From Rhodococcus yunnanensis NBRC 103083 (GTDB lineage: Bacteria > Actinomycetota > Actinomycetes > Mycobacteriales > Mycobacteriaceae): a stretch of DNA of 64,000 bases. The translations under genes and the position numbers were made by a program. Positions 35,681 through 44,320 of the stretch are shown here, in pieces. The stretch is from NCBI RefSeq assembly GCF_001895005.1, contig NZ_BCXH01000018.1:62001-126000 (forward strand), in the 5' to 3' direction. Within the stretch, counting starts at the first letter, position 1. Each line of letters begins with the position of its first letter. The notes beneath the pieces are model-generated. The model did not search any database, was not told the origin of the DNA, and saw only the letters and a list, made by a program, of their open reading frames with translations.

Positions 35681-36595
35681 GGACCTGGCGTCGTCGACCA
35701 TCCGAAGGCTGTCCGCAGTGTGCTGCCACGACCGTGCCTGTCGCCGCCACACGCGCCATGCGGTGCCGGACCCGTCCGCGCGGCACCGATCTGCGTGAGC
35801 GGCACAGTTGCGGGCGTGCGCCCACGCGATCTCGTGGAGTTCGGCCACATCCGCGCCCCCGCACACCGATGCGACCGTCGCGGCATCGACTCGGGATCCG
35901 ACGAGTTCGCAGAACGTGTGCAACGACCGCAGGTGCACGGGAAGCGAGTCGACCGAGGGAGCTTGGGAAATGGAGGGAGCTTGGGAAATGGAGGGAGCTT
36001 GGGAAATGGACGGGGCCGGGGGGATCGGGCTCGCTCGGGGAGACGGATCGTTCAGTTCCACGTACTGCAATGCCGCAGGCCCGCTTCCCGTCCGGACCCG
36101 TCCCGACGTGCTGGTAGGCCCGACCGTCCACGCGCTGAGGAACGACGGATGTGGCACGTTCCAGACCTCACGAAAGGTGGCCACCGCCACGGTCGCGAGC
36201 AGACGAGCCTCGGTTTTGGTGCCGTCGAGTGTGTAGTCCATGACGGTGCCGTCGGCGGTCGGCTTGCCTGGCTCGGACCAGCCGAGACCGTGCAGTAGCC
36301 GGTCCGACGTCGTGTGGTCGGGGCTGTCCGGGTAGAGGTAGGACGGGAGCGCCGCCACACACACCATCTGCTCGGATTCGAGGGCCACCACATCGACGTA
36401 CGGACGTTGACCGCGCTGCCCGTGTGACGCCTGCGCGGAGGTGATGGTGATGTAGCTGCCGCCGGGCATCGATGCGACGTACGATCCCAGGTTGGCCTCG
36501 AACCGCTGCCATGCCTCCGACACGACAGCGTCGAATCCGTCCCCGCGACCACCACTGACCTGCGGTCCGGAATCCACGTACGGTCCAGCACCCAC
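35642..36595 (-). CDS. TY-Chap-like protein, paralogue of the 9.4-10.7 kb gene
   Basis: A 317-residue relative of the TY-Chap-like protein at 9425-10702. It shares the first domain (ALPSYLYPD, LGWSEPGKP, TFREVWNVPHPSFLSA) and the C-terminal helical region (AATVASVCGGADVAEL, ARSWQHTADSLRMV), but lacks the central domain. In its place is a short Pro/Ser linker with three perfect APSISQ repeats (DNA repeat at 35955-36008). The GTG at 36595 was chosen because GAAGGAG precedes it at good spacing; the preceding 130 in-frame codons look non-coding. Its 3' end overlaps recD by 39 bp on the opposite strand. Function unknown; probably a peptide-binding chaperone. Confidence 0.68.
   Translation of the reverse strand: MGAGPYVDSGPQVSGGRGDGFDAVVSEAWQRFEANLGSYVASMPGGSYITITSAQASHGQRGQRPYVDVVALESEQMVCVAALPSYLYPDSPDHTTSDRLLHGLGWSEPGKPTADGTVMDYTLDGTKTEARLLATVAVATFREVWNVPHPSFLSAWTVGPTSTSGRVRTGSGPAALQYVELNDPSPRASPIPPAPSISQAPSISQAPSISQAPSVDSLPVHLRSLHTFCELVGSRVDAATVASVCGGADVAELHEIAWAHARNCAAHADRCRADGSGTAWRVWRRQARSWQHTADSLRMVDDARSSRPDRPAKSTGS
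35955..36008. repeat. Three perfect 18-bp tandem copies
   Basis: GAGGGAGCTTGGGAAATG is repeated exactly three times (35955, 35973, 35991). It encodes the repeating APSISQ linker of the TY-Chap-like protein on the minus strand. Perfect copies imply recent expansion and likely length variation between strains. Confidence 0.92.
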
Positions 36596-36843
36596 TTGCG
36601 CTCCTTCGTCGATCGCCACGACTGTGCACTCGAAGATCTGCAAATCGAAAGATAGCGGGTGGGTCCGACAAAGTTCGTCAAGCGCACGTCCGGTCGGCGA
36701 GGCAGCTACCCGATGGCGGTCTACGGCGACGCGACGATCTCTTCCCGGACTCTCGCGACGACGGCGTCCATCGCCCCGGGTCCGTGTGAAGACAACAGAG
36801 CAATGGCGGGTTATCTCCCGGTGCGATCTGTGTTCGGCGCGCG

Positions 36844-38631
36844 TCAGTAGACGTCGCGTAGATAGCGCTTGCCGCGCCTCAGTTCGGCGACGTAGTCCTC
36901 GGCCTGATCGGACGTTCGGCCGCCGTGTTCGGCAACGATGTCGTGCAGTGCCGCGTCGACGTCCTTCGCCATGCGTGTCGCGTCTCCGCACACGTAGAGG
37001 TGTGCGCCCTCCTCGAGCCAGCCGTACAGCTCCTTGCCTGCTTCTCGCATGCGATTCTGGACGTAGATTTTCTCGGTCTGATCGCGCGAGAACGCCAGGT
37101 CGAGTCGGCTCAGTACACCGTCACGAGACAGTGCGTTCAGCTCGTCCTCGTAGATGTAGTCGCTTGCCCGGTGTTGGTCGCCGAAGAACAGCCAGTTGCG
37201 TCCAGGTGCGTTGCGCGCCCGCCGCTCGTGCAGGAAAGCGCGGAACGGTGCGATGCCGGTGCCGGGGCCGATCATGACGACAGGAACGTCGTCGTCGGCG
37301 GGCAGCCGGAAGGATTTGTTGGGTGAGAGAAACACCCCGGCGCTCTCGCCCTCGGCGACCCGATCGGCCAGAAAGGTCGAACAGACGCCGCCGCGATCAC
37401 GCTCGGCGGACCGATAGCGAACGCTGGCGACCGTCAGGTGCACGGTGCCGTCGTGCGCGAGCGGAGAGGACGAGATGGAGTAGACGCGGTGCTGCAGGGG
37501 CCGCAGCAGTGCGAGGAGTTCCGCCGGGTCGAGCGCGAGAGTCGTATCGAGTGCCAGGACGTCGAGCACGTCCTTGCCCCACGTCCACGCGTCGAGCGAC
37601 TCGCGGTCGCCGGTGGACAGAACATGCTGGAGTTCGTCGTCGCCCGAGCGTTCGGCGATCGCCTCGATGAGGTCGAGCGACGGCACGCCGATCTCGTACG
37701 AATGCGTGAGCAGCTCGTCGAGACGCTGCTCGGATCCCTTGACGGTCACCGTGGTGTCCGGGGCGACCCGTAGACGGCCGATCAGGGCGTCGACCAACTC
37801 CGAATTGTTGACCGGTTTGACGCCCAACCCGTCGCCTGCCTCGTAGACGAGCCCGCTGTCGCCGAGTGCGAACGCGTAGTGCCGCACTTCCTTGGACGAC
37901 GAGGCGCCGGAGAGGACACGATTGGCCAGGACCGTCGCCCGGTACGGGTTCTTCCGGTTCCACGGGGACCTCTTGGACGGCACTTTGGCCGGCGTAGGAG
38001 CGGAAGCCGCAGGTACGGCTGCAGAAGCCTCGGGAACGCCGTCGACGGCTGCGATGGCAGGAACCGCCGTCGACAGCCATGCTGCCGCCGCATCCTCGTA
38101 CTCGACGTCGCAATCCACGCGGTCGGCAGTGCGGGTAGCCCCGAGCGCTCCGAGCCGCGCGTCGATGTCCTTGCCCGCTTTGCAGTAGCCGTCGTAGCCG
38201 GTGTCCCCCAATGCCATGACCGCGAAGTATAGGCCCTCCAACCTCGGCGCCGAGTCGGCGGCGATGGCATCCCAGAACAACTGGGCATTGTCCGGCATCT
38301 CGCCCTCGCCGTAGGTGGAGGTCACAATCAGAAGTCGACGCATCGCCGCCAGCGCGTTCATGTCGAGGGCGTCGAGCGACGCTACGTGCGGTTCGAGGCC
38401 GTGTCGGCGAGCGAGATCGGCGGCATCCTGGGCGAGACCCTCGGCATTGCCGGTCTGGCTGCCGTAGAGAATGTGCAGTGGCACGGCTGCGGCACCGGTG
38501 ACAGGTTCTGCCGCTGTGCCTGCGATCGTCGGCATGGCCAGCCGCGAGTGCAATCCGGCGAGGAAACCGGAGAGCCACGCGCGTTGATCGCCGGTGAACG
38601 GCGCATCATCGGGGATGAAGGGGATCGGCAC
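36844..38631 (-). CDS. CysJ-like NADPH diflavin reductase
   Basis: A 595-residue diflavin reductase. From about residue 52 is a flavodoxin domain (LHILYGSQTGNAEGLA, TSTYGEGEMPDNAQLFW, LGDTGYDGYCKAGK). A FAD domain (KEVRHYAFALGDSG, RVYSISSSP, GVCSTFLAD) and an NADPH domain (MIGPGTGIAPFRAFL, LFFGDQHRASDYIY, YVCGDATRMAKDV) follow, ending in YLRDVY as in CysJ and P450 reductase. It should relay electrons NADPH-FAD-FMN-partner. There is no CysI-type sulfite reductase nearby; instead it lies 40 bp downstream of the giant glutamate synthase-like gene on the same strand. The likely partner is therefore that protein. It starts with GTG at 38631. Annotation as sulfite reductase alpha is possible but not supported by context. 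Confidence 0.88.
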   Translation of the reverse strand: MPIPFIPDDAPFTGDQRAWLSGFLAGLHSRLAMPTIAGTAAEPVTGAAAVPLHILYGSQTGNAEGLAQDAADLARRHGLEPHVASLDALDMNALAAMRRLLIVTSTYGEGEMPDNAQLFWDAIAADSAPRLEGLYFAVMALGDTGYDGYCKAGKDIDARLGALGATRTADRVDCDVEYEDAAAAWLSTAVPAIAAVDGVPEASAAVPAASAPTPAKVPSKRSPWNRKNPYRATVLANRVLSGASSSKEVRHYAFALGDSGLVYEAGDGLGVKPVNNSELVDALIGRLRVAPDTTVTVKGSEQRLDELLTHSYEIGVPSLDLIEAIAERSGDDELQHVLSTGDRESLDAWTWGKDVLDVLALDTTLALDPAELLALLRPLQHRVYSISSSPLAHDGTVHLTVASVRYRSAERDRGGVCSTFLADRVAEGESAGVFLSPNKSFRLPADDDVPVVMIGPGTGIAPFRAFLHERRARNAPGRNWLFFGDQHRASDYIYEDELNALSRDGVLSRLDLAFSRDQTEKIYVQNRMREAGKELYGWLEEGAHLYVCGDATRMAKDVDAALHDIVAEHGGRTSDQAEDYVAELRRGKRYLRDVY

Positions 38632-38671
38632 GGAAATGTCGCTTCTCTTTCTTTAGGACGCCAGGTTGTCT

Positions 38672-41600
38672 CTAGGACACCAGGTCGGGGACGGCCCGGA
38701 CGGCGAACAGTTCGTCGAAACTCGGTAGCGTGCCGAGCTTTCCGCGGTTCTTGGCGTCCTGGTACAGAATCCAGCCGTATGTTGCGGGGCTGTCCGTCGA
38801 GCGGACGTTGCGAGCCGTCAGCGCCTGTTTGTAGTCGTCGACGCGTTTTGCGCCGATCAACGCCGCAAGCTGTTCGTCGTCGTAGCCGGCCAGCACATCC
38901 TTCGCGTACTGCACGAGTCGCGCGACGAGGGTGAAGTCCTCGGTCAGCACGAGGTTTCGAGCGGCAGCGAGCACGGCAGGGTCGTCGTGCGTGCTCGCCC
39001 CCGGTACGCGCGTGAGTGCAATCGAGTTGGCGTAATGCTGGACCGTGTACTGGTTGAGCAGTGCGTAGACCGTAGCGGTATCCGTTTCGCCGTATCCGGG
39101 CACCGATCCGCCGAGGACCGGAATGCGTTCGCGCACGCTCAGCTTGTAGGAGCGGACCTGCTGCACGGCCAGTGCCCCGGCGAGTTCGTCGAGCAACTCC
39201 TTGCGGCTCTTGGCCCCCAGAATCGCGTCGCTGTCCTGGTACAGCAGCAACGCGCGCGGCATCGCGTACACGAAGTGATGCTGCTCGACCTCCCAGTTCT
39301 GCAGCACGCGCGTCGCCGACGCCGAACCGGTCGCCTCGACGTGCCACTCGAGCAGCATCCGCACCGTGAGGTTGTGGATCTCGGCTTGCTCGTCTCCCGC
39401 GGTGATCGATCCGAGCAGCACCGAGTCGGCACTGGCACGCAGCGGGAGCAGGCGATTCGGGTCGTACTGGTAGAAGAACCCGCCGCTCATGCCGTTGCAG
39501 ACGCCCTTGCCGAATCCGCCGAGGTTGAGCACGGCCCCACCGGTCATGTACTCGCACGCGAAATCGCCGACGCCTTCGACGACGGCCGTCGCGCCCGAGT
39601 TCCTGACGCCGAAGCGGTCACCGGATTCGCCCTCGACGAAGGCACGTCCACCCGTGGCGCCGAACAGCGCGAAATTGCCGATGAGCACGTTGCCCCCTGC
39701 CTCGGGTGATCCGCCACCCGGAGACCGTACGACGACGGATCCGCCGCTCATCGACTTGCCGACGCCGTCGTTGCACGTGCCGGTGTGATCCATCACCATG
39801 CCGTCGTTGCAGAACGCCGCGAAAGACAATCCTGCGGCGCCGTACGTGCGAACGTCGACCGTCCGTGGCGCGAGGTACCGCCTGCCGCGATCGTCGGTCA
39901 GCACCGACGGCATCGCCTCGGTCTCGGCCACCGGCAGTTCGTGATTGAGCATGCGCTCGATGTCGATCGCCAACTGACCGCCGACGCTCTTGTTCAGATT
40001 TCCGAGGTGTGTGTTCTCTCCCGGAACCACGAATTCCTCGCGGCGATCGATGAGCGCACTGCGCACCTCGGCGAGCAGCATGTCGTCGATGCCGTATTCG
40101 CGTTCGAGGTACACCGGGTTCTCGACGACGGTGTCCGTGACCACCGTCAGCATCGCCCGCACGTCGAGCGCGCCGACCGTCGCCGGATGAGCCAGCAGGT
40201 GCAGCAGATCCACCCGTCCACGAGCCTCCCGCAGCGATGTCATTCCGAGTTCGGCCAGCAGCTCACGGGTTTCGTGTGCGATGTTGAGCAGGTACTGCGC
40301 CAGCGATCGCGGATCGCCGTCGAACACCTCGGGATTGGTCGTCAGGCCCGCGGGACATTTGACGTTGCAGTTCTTCGCCATGACGCAGCCCATCATCATG
40401 AGGGCGGTCGTACCGAACTCGAAGCTGTCGCCGCCGAGCAGTGCCGAGGTGAGAACGTCACGTCCGGTCTGGTGTGCGCCGGAACATCGGAGAATCACCT
40501 TCTGGCGAAGTCCGTTGGCGCACAGTGCCTGATGTACCTCGGACAGACCGATCTCGGCGGCGCGCCCCGCGTACTTGAGGCTGGTGACCGATGCCGCGCC
40601 GGTGCCGCCGGTGTTGCCTGCGATGTTGATGACGTCGGCGCCTGCCTTGGCGACACCGACGGCGATCGTGCCGATGCCTTCCGAGGACACGAGTTTGACG
40701 ATCACGCGGATGCGCGCGGCCTTGCAGTCGTGGATGAGCTGCGCGAGATCCTCGATCGAGTAGGTGTCGTGATGTGGTGGGGGAGAGACGAGTTCGACGC
40801 CAGGAGTGCCGCCGCGTGCGGCCGCGATGTCGACGGTGACCTTGGGTGCGGGCAGCTGCCCGCCCTCACCTGGTTTGGCCCCTTGGCCGATCTTGATCTC
40901 GATCTCCTCGAGCATCGGATCGGCGAGGTAGCCCGCCCAGATGCCGAAGCGCCCCGACGCGAACTGCTTGATCCTCGACGCGCGAACGGTGCCGTAGCGC
41001 GAGATGTGTTCGCCGCCTTCGCCGCTGTTCGACATCGCGCCGACCATGTTGGTACCGTGCGCGACCGCCTCGTGGGCGTTTGCGTTGAGCGCGCCGTGGC
41101 TCATCGCGCCCGATGCGAGCAAGGAGGTGATCTCCCGTGCCTGCTGGACGTCCCTGAGCGCGATGCTCGGCGGCGCCGATGTCAACTTCGCGAAGAAGCC
41201 GGACGCGGATCCGGAGGTGACGACGCGAAGTCCGTTGTCGGAAGTGTCGGTGCGGATCTGCTCGCCGAACATCAGGGTGAGCGCGTCCCCGAATGCACGG
41301 ACTCGCATCGCGTCGTGATCACCGATCCGGACGGCGAACGTGTCGGCCGCGACGGTGTGCACCGCGAGTCCGCGTACGAGGATGCTGATGTTTCCGCCGA
41401 TGTCGAATCGGCCGAGCTCCGCCGCGAACTCCTCCGCCGACGCGCATCGCGTGAGGTCCGCCGGAGTTGCCAGTACGTCTCGGAGCGCGACAGGGCGAGC
41501 CGAGCGTTCCTCGTCCAGCGATCGCACGAACGAGCGGTAGTCGGCAGTGATCTCGGCCGCGTCGATCTGTGCTTCGGTGAGTCGATCGAAGCTCGTCGAG

Positions 41601-44131
41601 GAGTAGGCATGGGCGTCGAGTCCGTACGAGTCGCCGAGTTTGGTGATGGTGAGCAGGCGCAGCGCATCGGTGTGTGCGCGATCGGTCTCGGTCGGGGCGA
41701 AGGCGATCTTCTCCTTCGTCAGCTCCACGAAGCCACGAACCGAGGTCGTGCCGAACGAATGCCCGGCGCCGTCTGCGCGCTCCTTGAACAATCCCAGATT
41801 CGGCAGGTCCGCTTCGCCGGTCACCGCTCGGGCGTGGGCATGCCAGTGGGCGACGCTGGCTGCGACGGCGGCGAATCCGACCCCGCCCACCGGGGACTTC
41901 ATGTTGGGGAACCACTGCGACAGAACGGGATCGGATGTGTCCAGAAAGTTCGGTTCGAAGAATTCACCACCGATGTAGCTTTCGACGGTGCACAACCCGA
42001 CGCGGCCCATCGTCTTCATGAGTGACTTCTCGGCGGCCTTGACGAACTTCGCGAAGGCGACGTCGGGGTCTGCAGCGAACTTCTCCTCCGCCCGCAGGCG
42101 AACCGTCGACGGGTGAACGGCGGAAGCACCGAACCCGAGTACGGCGGCGACATGATGCGAGGACGAGATCTGCCCGCTGTCGACGACGAGTGACACTCGC
42201 AGTCGGACGCCGGCGTCGATGAGTCGTTGGTTGACGAACGAGACCACAGCGATGGCAGGAAGCGCAGCCCACTCGCGGGTGATGTCGCGATCGCCGAGGA
42301 TGGCGATGCCCCCTCCGCGCGCGAATCGCACCACCGCGTCGGCGAGCGCGGCCACCGCATCGACCAGAGCACGCTCGTTGGCAGCGCTGTCCGTGTCCAC
42401 CGATCGGTACAGCATGTCGAAACGCTGTACGGGAGTGACACTCTGCTCGGTAAGGAGCCGCAGATCCGACCTCGACAGGATGGGCGACGGGGCCACGATC
42501 TGACGAGAGGGCGGACCACCGACATTCGGTTTCGGGCCGAGCGAGACCCGAAGCGTCATACCGTCCGCTTCGCGGATGCTGTCCAGCGGCGGGTTGGTCA
42601 CCTGTGCGAATCGCTGTGAGAAGTACTTGGCCATACCGCCTTCGCGGTCGGTCAGTGCGTTGATGGCATTGCCGTAGCCCATCGCGGACACTCGTTCGAC
42701 CCCGTTGGCGAGCATCGGATCCATCAGGAACTTGAAGCTCTCCTGATCGAGCGAATACGAGACGTAACGCTGGTGGCGTTCCAGGTCACCGGCATACGCG
42801 TCGGCGATGTCGTCGGCGGCTGCGGTCAGGTCGTCGAGGCCGACCCGCGCCGTGTTCAGCAGCGCGGCGTAATCACGTTCTGCGGCAATCCTTTCGAATG
42901 CTTCACCGGTGGTGTAGGTGTGCTTGTCGCGATGATCGAAGTAGATCATTCCTCCTGCCTCGACGCGTCCGCGGTGGGTGATCGTCTCCGGTGGGAACCG
43001 AACCTGTCCTGCTTCGGAGAATGTGCACAGGTAGTCGTTGGTCTCGACTGTGCGCAGCGGGCGCAGGCCGAGCCGGTCGAGACGCGCTCCGATGACGGTG
43101 CCGTCGCCGAAGACGAGCGCGGCCGGTCCGTCGTTCTTCTCCTCGTACAGCGAGAAGTACTCGAACATCGCCCGCACCGCGGGAGAGAGTGTGTAGTCGT
43201 TCTCCCAGGCCGGGGGCATCATCGAGACGACGGCGGTGACCAGTTCCACGCTGTCCTCGATGACGCGGGCCTGCACGGTCTGGTCGAGTCGACAACTGTC
43301 GGACTGGCCCGGCGGGCGAACGATCGCACGGCGCTTGGCACTGGCAACAGCGGCCTCGGCGAGGCGATTCTTCTTGTCGGTGTTGAGTTCTCCGTTGTGA
43401 GCCATGAATCGGAACGGCTGCGCCATCGTCGGATGCGGATCGGTGTTGGTGGAGAAGCGAGTATGGAAGAAGATCGTGTGGACGGCGTGGGCTGGATCGA
43501 CGAGATCGCGGAAGTAGGGCACGACCTCGTCGGAGTTCAAGCGGCCCTTGAGGACCTGCGTGCGAGCGCTCAGCGAGAGCGGGTACAGCCCGGCCAGTTC
43601 AGGGGTGGTGAATGCGATCGATTCGATGTGCAGCAGTGCCTCGTGGATCAGCCGGTCGAGTGCAGCGGGCTCGGGGCGCGGCCGGGGCACCTCCCAGATC
43701 CACTGACGGATCGAGCGCTGGTATTTCACTGCCGCAGGGCGGATCACGGAGTTGTCGACCGGGACCTCGCGAACGGTCAGCGGCGTGAAGCCGCGGTCGA
43801 TCATCGCGCGGTGGATCAGTTCGATCGCACGTGAGTGCTGCGACTTGTCGTCGGGCAGAAAGAAATTCCCGACGCAGAAGCGTCCGAGTTCCAGGCTCGG
43901 GCGATCGGTGATGCGGCGGAAGAAGTTCACCGACAGGTCGACCGAGACTCCGCCGCCGTCGCCGACGCCCTCGGCGGACATGCCGCCGCGGTGCGGGACC
44001 GAGCACAGTGCTTCTCGTGCCTTGATCAGCACATCGTGCGACTGAACACCGTCCTTGCGCGTGATGAAGCCGACTCCACAGCTGTCGGAATCCAGCGACG
44101 GATCGTACAAGCCGACCACAGCGTCGTGCAT
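38672..44131 (-). CDS. Large glutamate synthase-like protein (GltB-type, extended)
   Basis: A 1819-residue relative of the glutamate synthase large subunit (usually about 1500). The ATG at 44131 follows a strong GGAGGAGG; it puts the Ntn glutaminase nucleophile at Cys18 (DSCGVGF). The amidotransferase domain (HTRFSTNTDPHP, MAHNGELNT), central domain (YVSYSLDQESFKFL), FMN barrel (KIGQGAKPGEGGQLPAPKV, NIAGNTGGTGAA) and C-terminal beta-helix (GGSVVVRSPGGG) follow. The Fe-S cysteines are 1249, 1255 and 1259, spaced C-x5-C-x3-C, one residue shorter than the C-x5-C-x4-C that I know from GltB. About 230 extra residues follow the beta-helix. No gltD is present; a CysJ-like reductase follows. It probably makes glutamate, or a related amidotransferase product, with a different electron donor. 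Confidence 0.88.
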   Translation of the reverse strand: MHDAVVGLYDPSLDSDSCGVGFITRKDGVQSHDVLIKAREALCSVPHRGGMSAEGVGDGGGVSVDLSVNFFRRITDRPSLELGRFCVGNFFLPDDKSQHSRAIELIHRAMIDRGFTPLTVREVPVDNSVIRPAAVKYQRSIRQWIWEVPRPRPEPAALDRLIHEALLHIESIAFTTPELAGLYPLSLSARTQVLKGRLNSDEVVPYFRDLVDPAHAVHTIFFHTRFSTNTDPHPTMAQPFRFMAHNGELNTDKKNRLAEAAVASAKRRAIVRPPGQSDSCRLDQTVQARVIEDSVELVTAVVSMMPPAWENDYTLSPAVRAMFEYFSLYEEKNDGPAALVFGDGTVIGARLDRLGLRPLRTVETNDYLCTFSEAGQVRFPPETITHRGRVEAGGMIYFDHRDKHTYTTGEAFERIAAERDYAALLNTARVGLDDLTAAADDIADAYAGDLERHQRYVSYSLDQESFKFLMDPMLANGVERVSAMGYGNAINALTDREGGMAKYFSQRFAQVTNPPLDSIREADGMTLRVSLGPKPNVGGPPSRQIVAPSPILSRSDLRLLTEQSVTPVQRFDMLYRSVDTDSAANERALVDAVAALADAVVRFARGGGIAILGDRDITREWAALPAIAVVSFVNQRLIDAGVRLRVSLVVDSGQISSSHHVAAVLGFGASAVHPSTVRLRAEEKFAADPDVAFAKFVKAAEKSLMKTMGRVGLCTVESYIGGEFFEPNFLDTSDPVLSQWFPNMKSPVGGVGFAAVAASVAHWHAHARAVTGEADLPNLGLFKERADGAGHSFGTTSVRGFVELTKEKIAFAPTETDRAHTDALRLLTITKLGDSYGLDAHAYSSTSFDRLTEAQIDAAEITADYRSFVRSLDEERSARPVALRDVLATPADLTRCASAEEFAAELGRFDIGGNISILVRGLAVHTVAADTFAVRIGDHDAMRVRAFGDALTLMFGEQIRTDTSDNGLRVVTSGSASGFFAKLTSAPPSIALRDVQQAREITSLLASGAMSHGALNANAHEAVAHGTNMVGAMSNSGEGGEHISRYGTVRASRIKQFASGRFGIWAGYLADPMLEEIEIKIGQGAKPGEGGQLPAPKVTVDIAAARGGTPGVELVSPPPHHDTYSIEDLAQLIHDCKAARIRVIVKLVSSEGIGTIAVGVAKAGADVINIAGNTGGTGAASVTSLKYAGRAAEIGLSEVHQALCANGLRQKVILRCSGAHQTGRDVLTSALLGGDSFEFGTTALMMMGCVMAKNCNVKCPAGLTTNPEVFDGDPRSLAQYLLNIAHETRELLAELGMTSLREARGRVDLLHLLAHPATVGALDVRAMLTVVTDTVVENPVYLEREYGIDDMLLAEVRSALIDRREEFVVPGENTHLGNLNKSVGGQLAIDIERMLNHELPVAETEAMPSVLTDDRGRRYLAPRTVDVRTYGAAGLSFAAFCNDGMVMDHTGTCNDGVGKSMSGGSVVVRSPGGGSPEAGGNVLIGNFALFGATGGRAFVEGESGDRFGVRNSGATAVVEGVGDFACEYMTGGAVLNLGGFGKGVCNGMSGGFFYQYDPNRLLPLRASADSVLLGSITAGDEQAEIHNLTVRMLLEWHVEATGSASATRVLQNWEVEQHHFVYAMPRALLLYQDSDAILGAKSRKELLDELAGALAVQQVRSYKLSVRERIPVLGGSVPGYGETDTATVYALLNQYTVQHYANSIALTRVPGASTHDDPAVLAAARNLVLTEDFTLVARLVQYAKDVLAGYDDEQLAALIGAKRVDDYKQALTARNVRSTDSPATYGWILYQDAKNRGKLGTLPSFDELFAVRAVPDLVS

Positions 44132-44263
44132 GTGTCCGCCTCCTCCCTGTCCATGCATGCGCGGACGAGAAAGATCGGGCGCACGACTCGACGACGACAC
44201 ATCGGCCGTCAGGGCAGGGCGTCGCTGCTTCGATGAAGCGGCACCCGGAAAGGTCAGACTACT

Positions 44264-44282
44264 AAGATAAGGCTAGCCTTTG
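44264..44282. promoter_or_regulatory. Possible IdeR/DtxR-type iron box upstream of the glutamate synthase-like gene
   Basis: The 19 bases contain the perfect palindrome AAGGCTAGCCTT and agree with the remembered IdeR/DtxR consensus at 13 of 19 positions by eye. It lies 133 bp upstream of the start of a large iron-sulfur flavoprotein gene, so iron control is plausible. Weaker than true high-affinity boxes. Confidence 0.4.
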
Positions 44283-44320
44283 TCAATTCGTCCGAATCCG
44301 TGCTGGCAGGGAGGGTGCGA

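Noticed and set aside
36659-36850. 63-codon plus-strand frame between the TY-Chap-like gene and the diflavin reductase
   Set aside because: No ribosome binding site and no family features; it probably lies in promoter or 3' flanking sequence.
36844-38631. Annotation as assimilatory sulfite reductase alpha subunit
   Set aside because: No haemoprotein subunit or sulfate-assimilation genes are nearby, and it is arranged with the glutamate synthase-like gene.
39785-42025. 746-codon plus-strand frame opposite the glutamate synthase-like gene
   Set aside because: It is the complement of the FMN and central domains; no recognisable protein.
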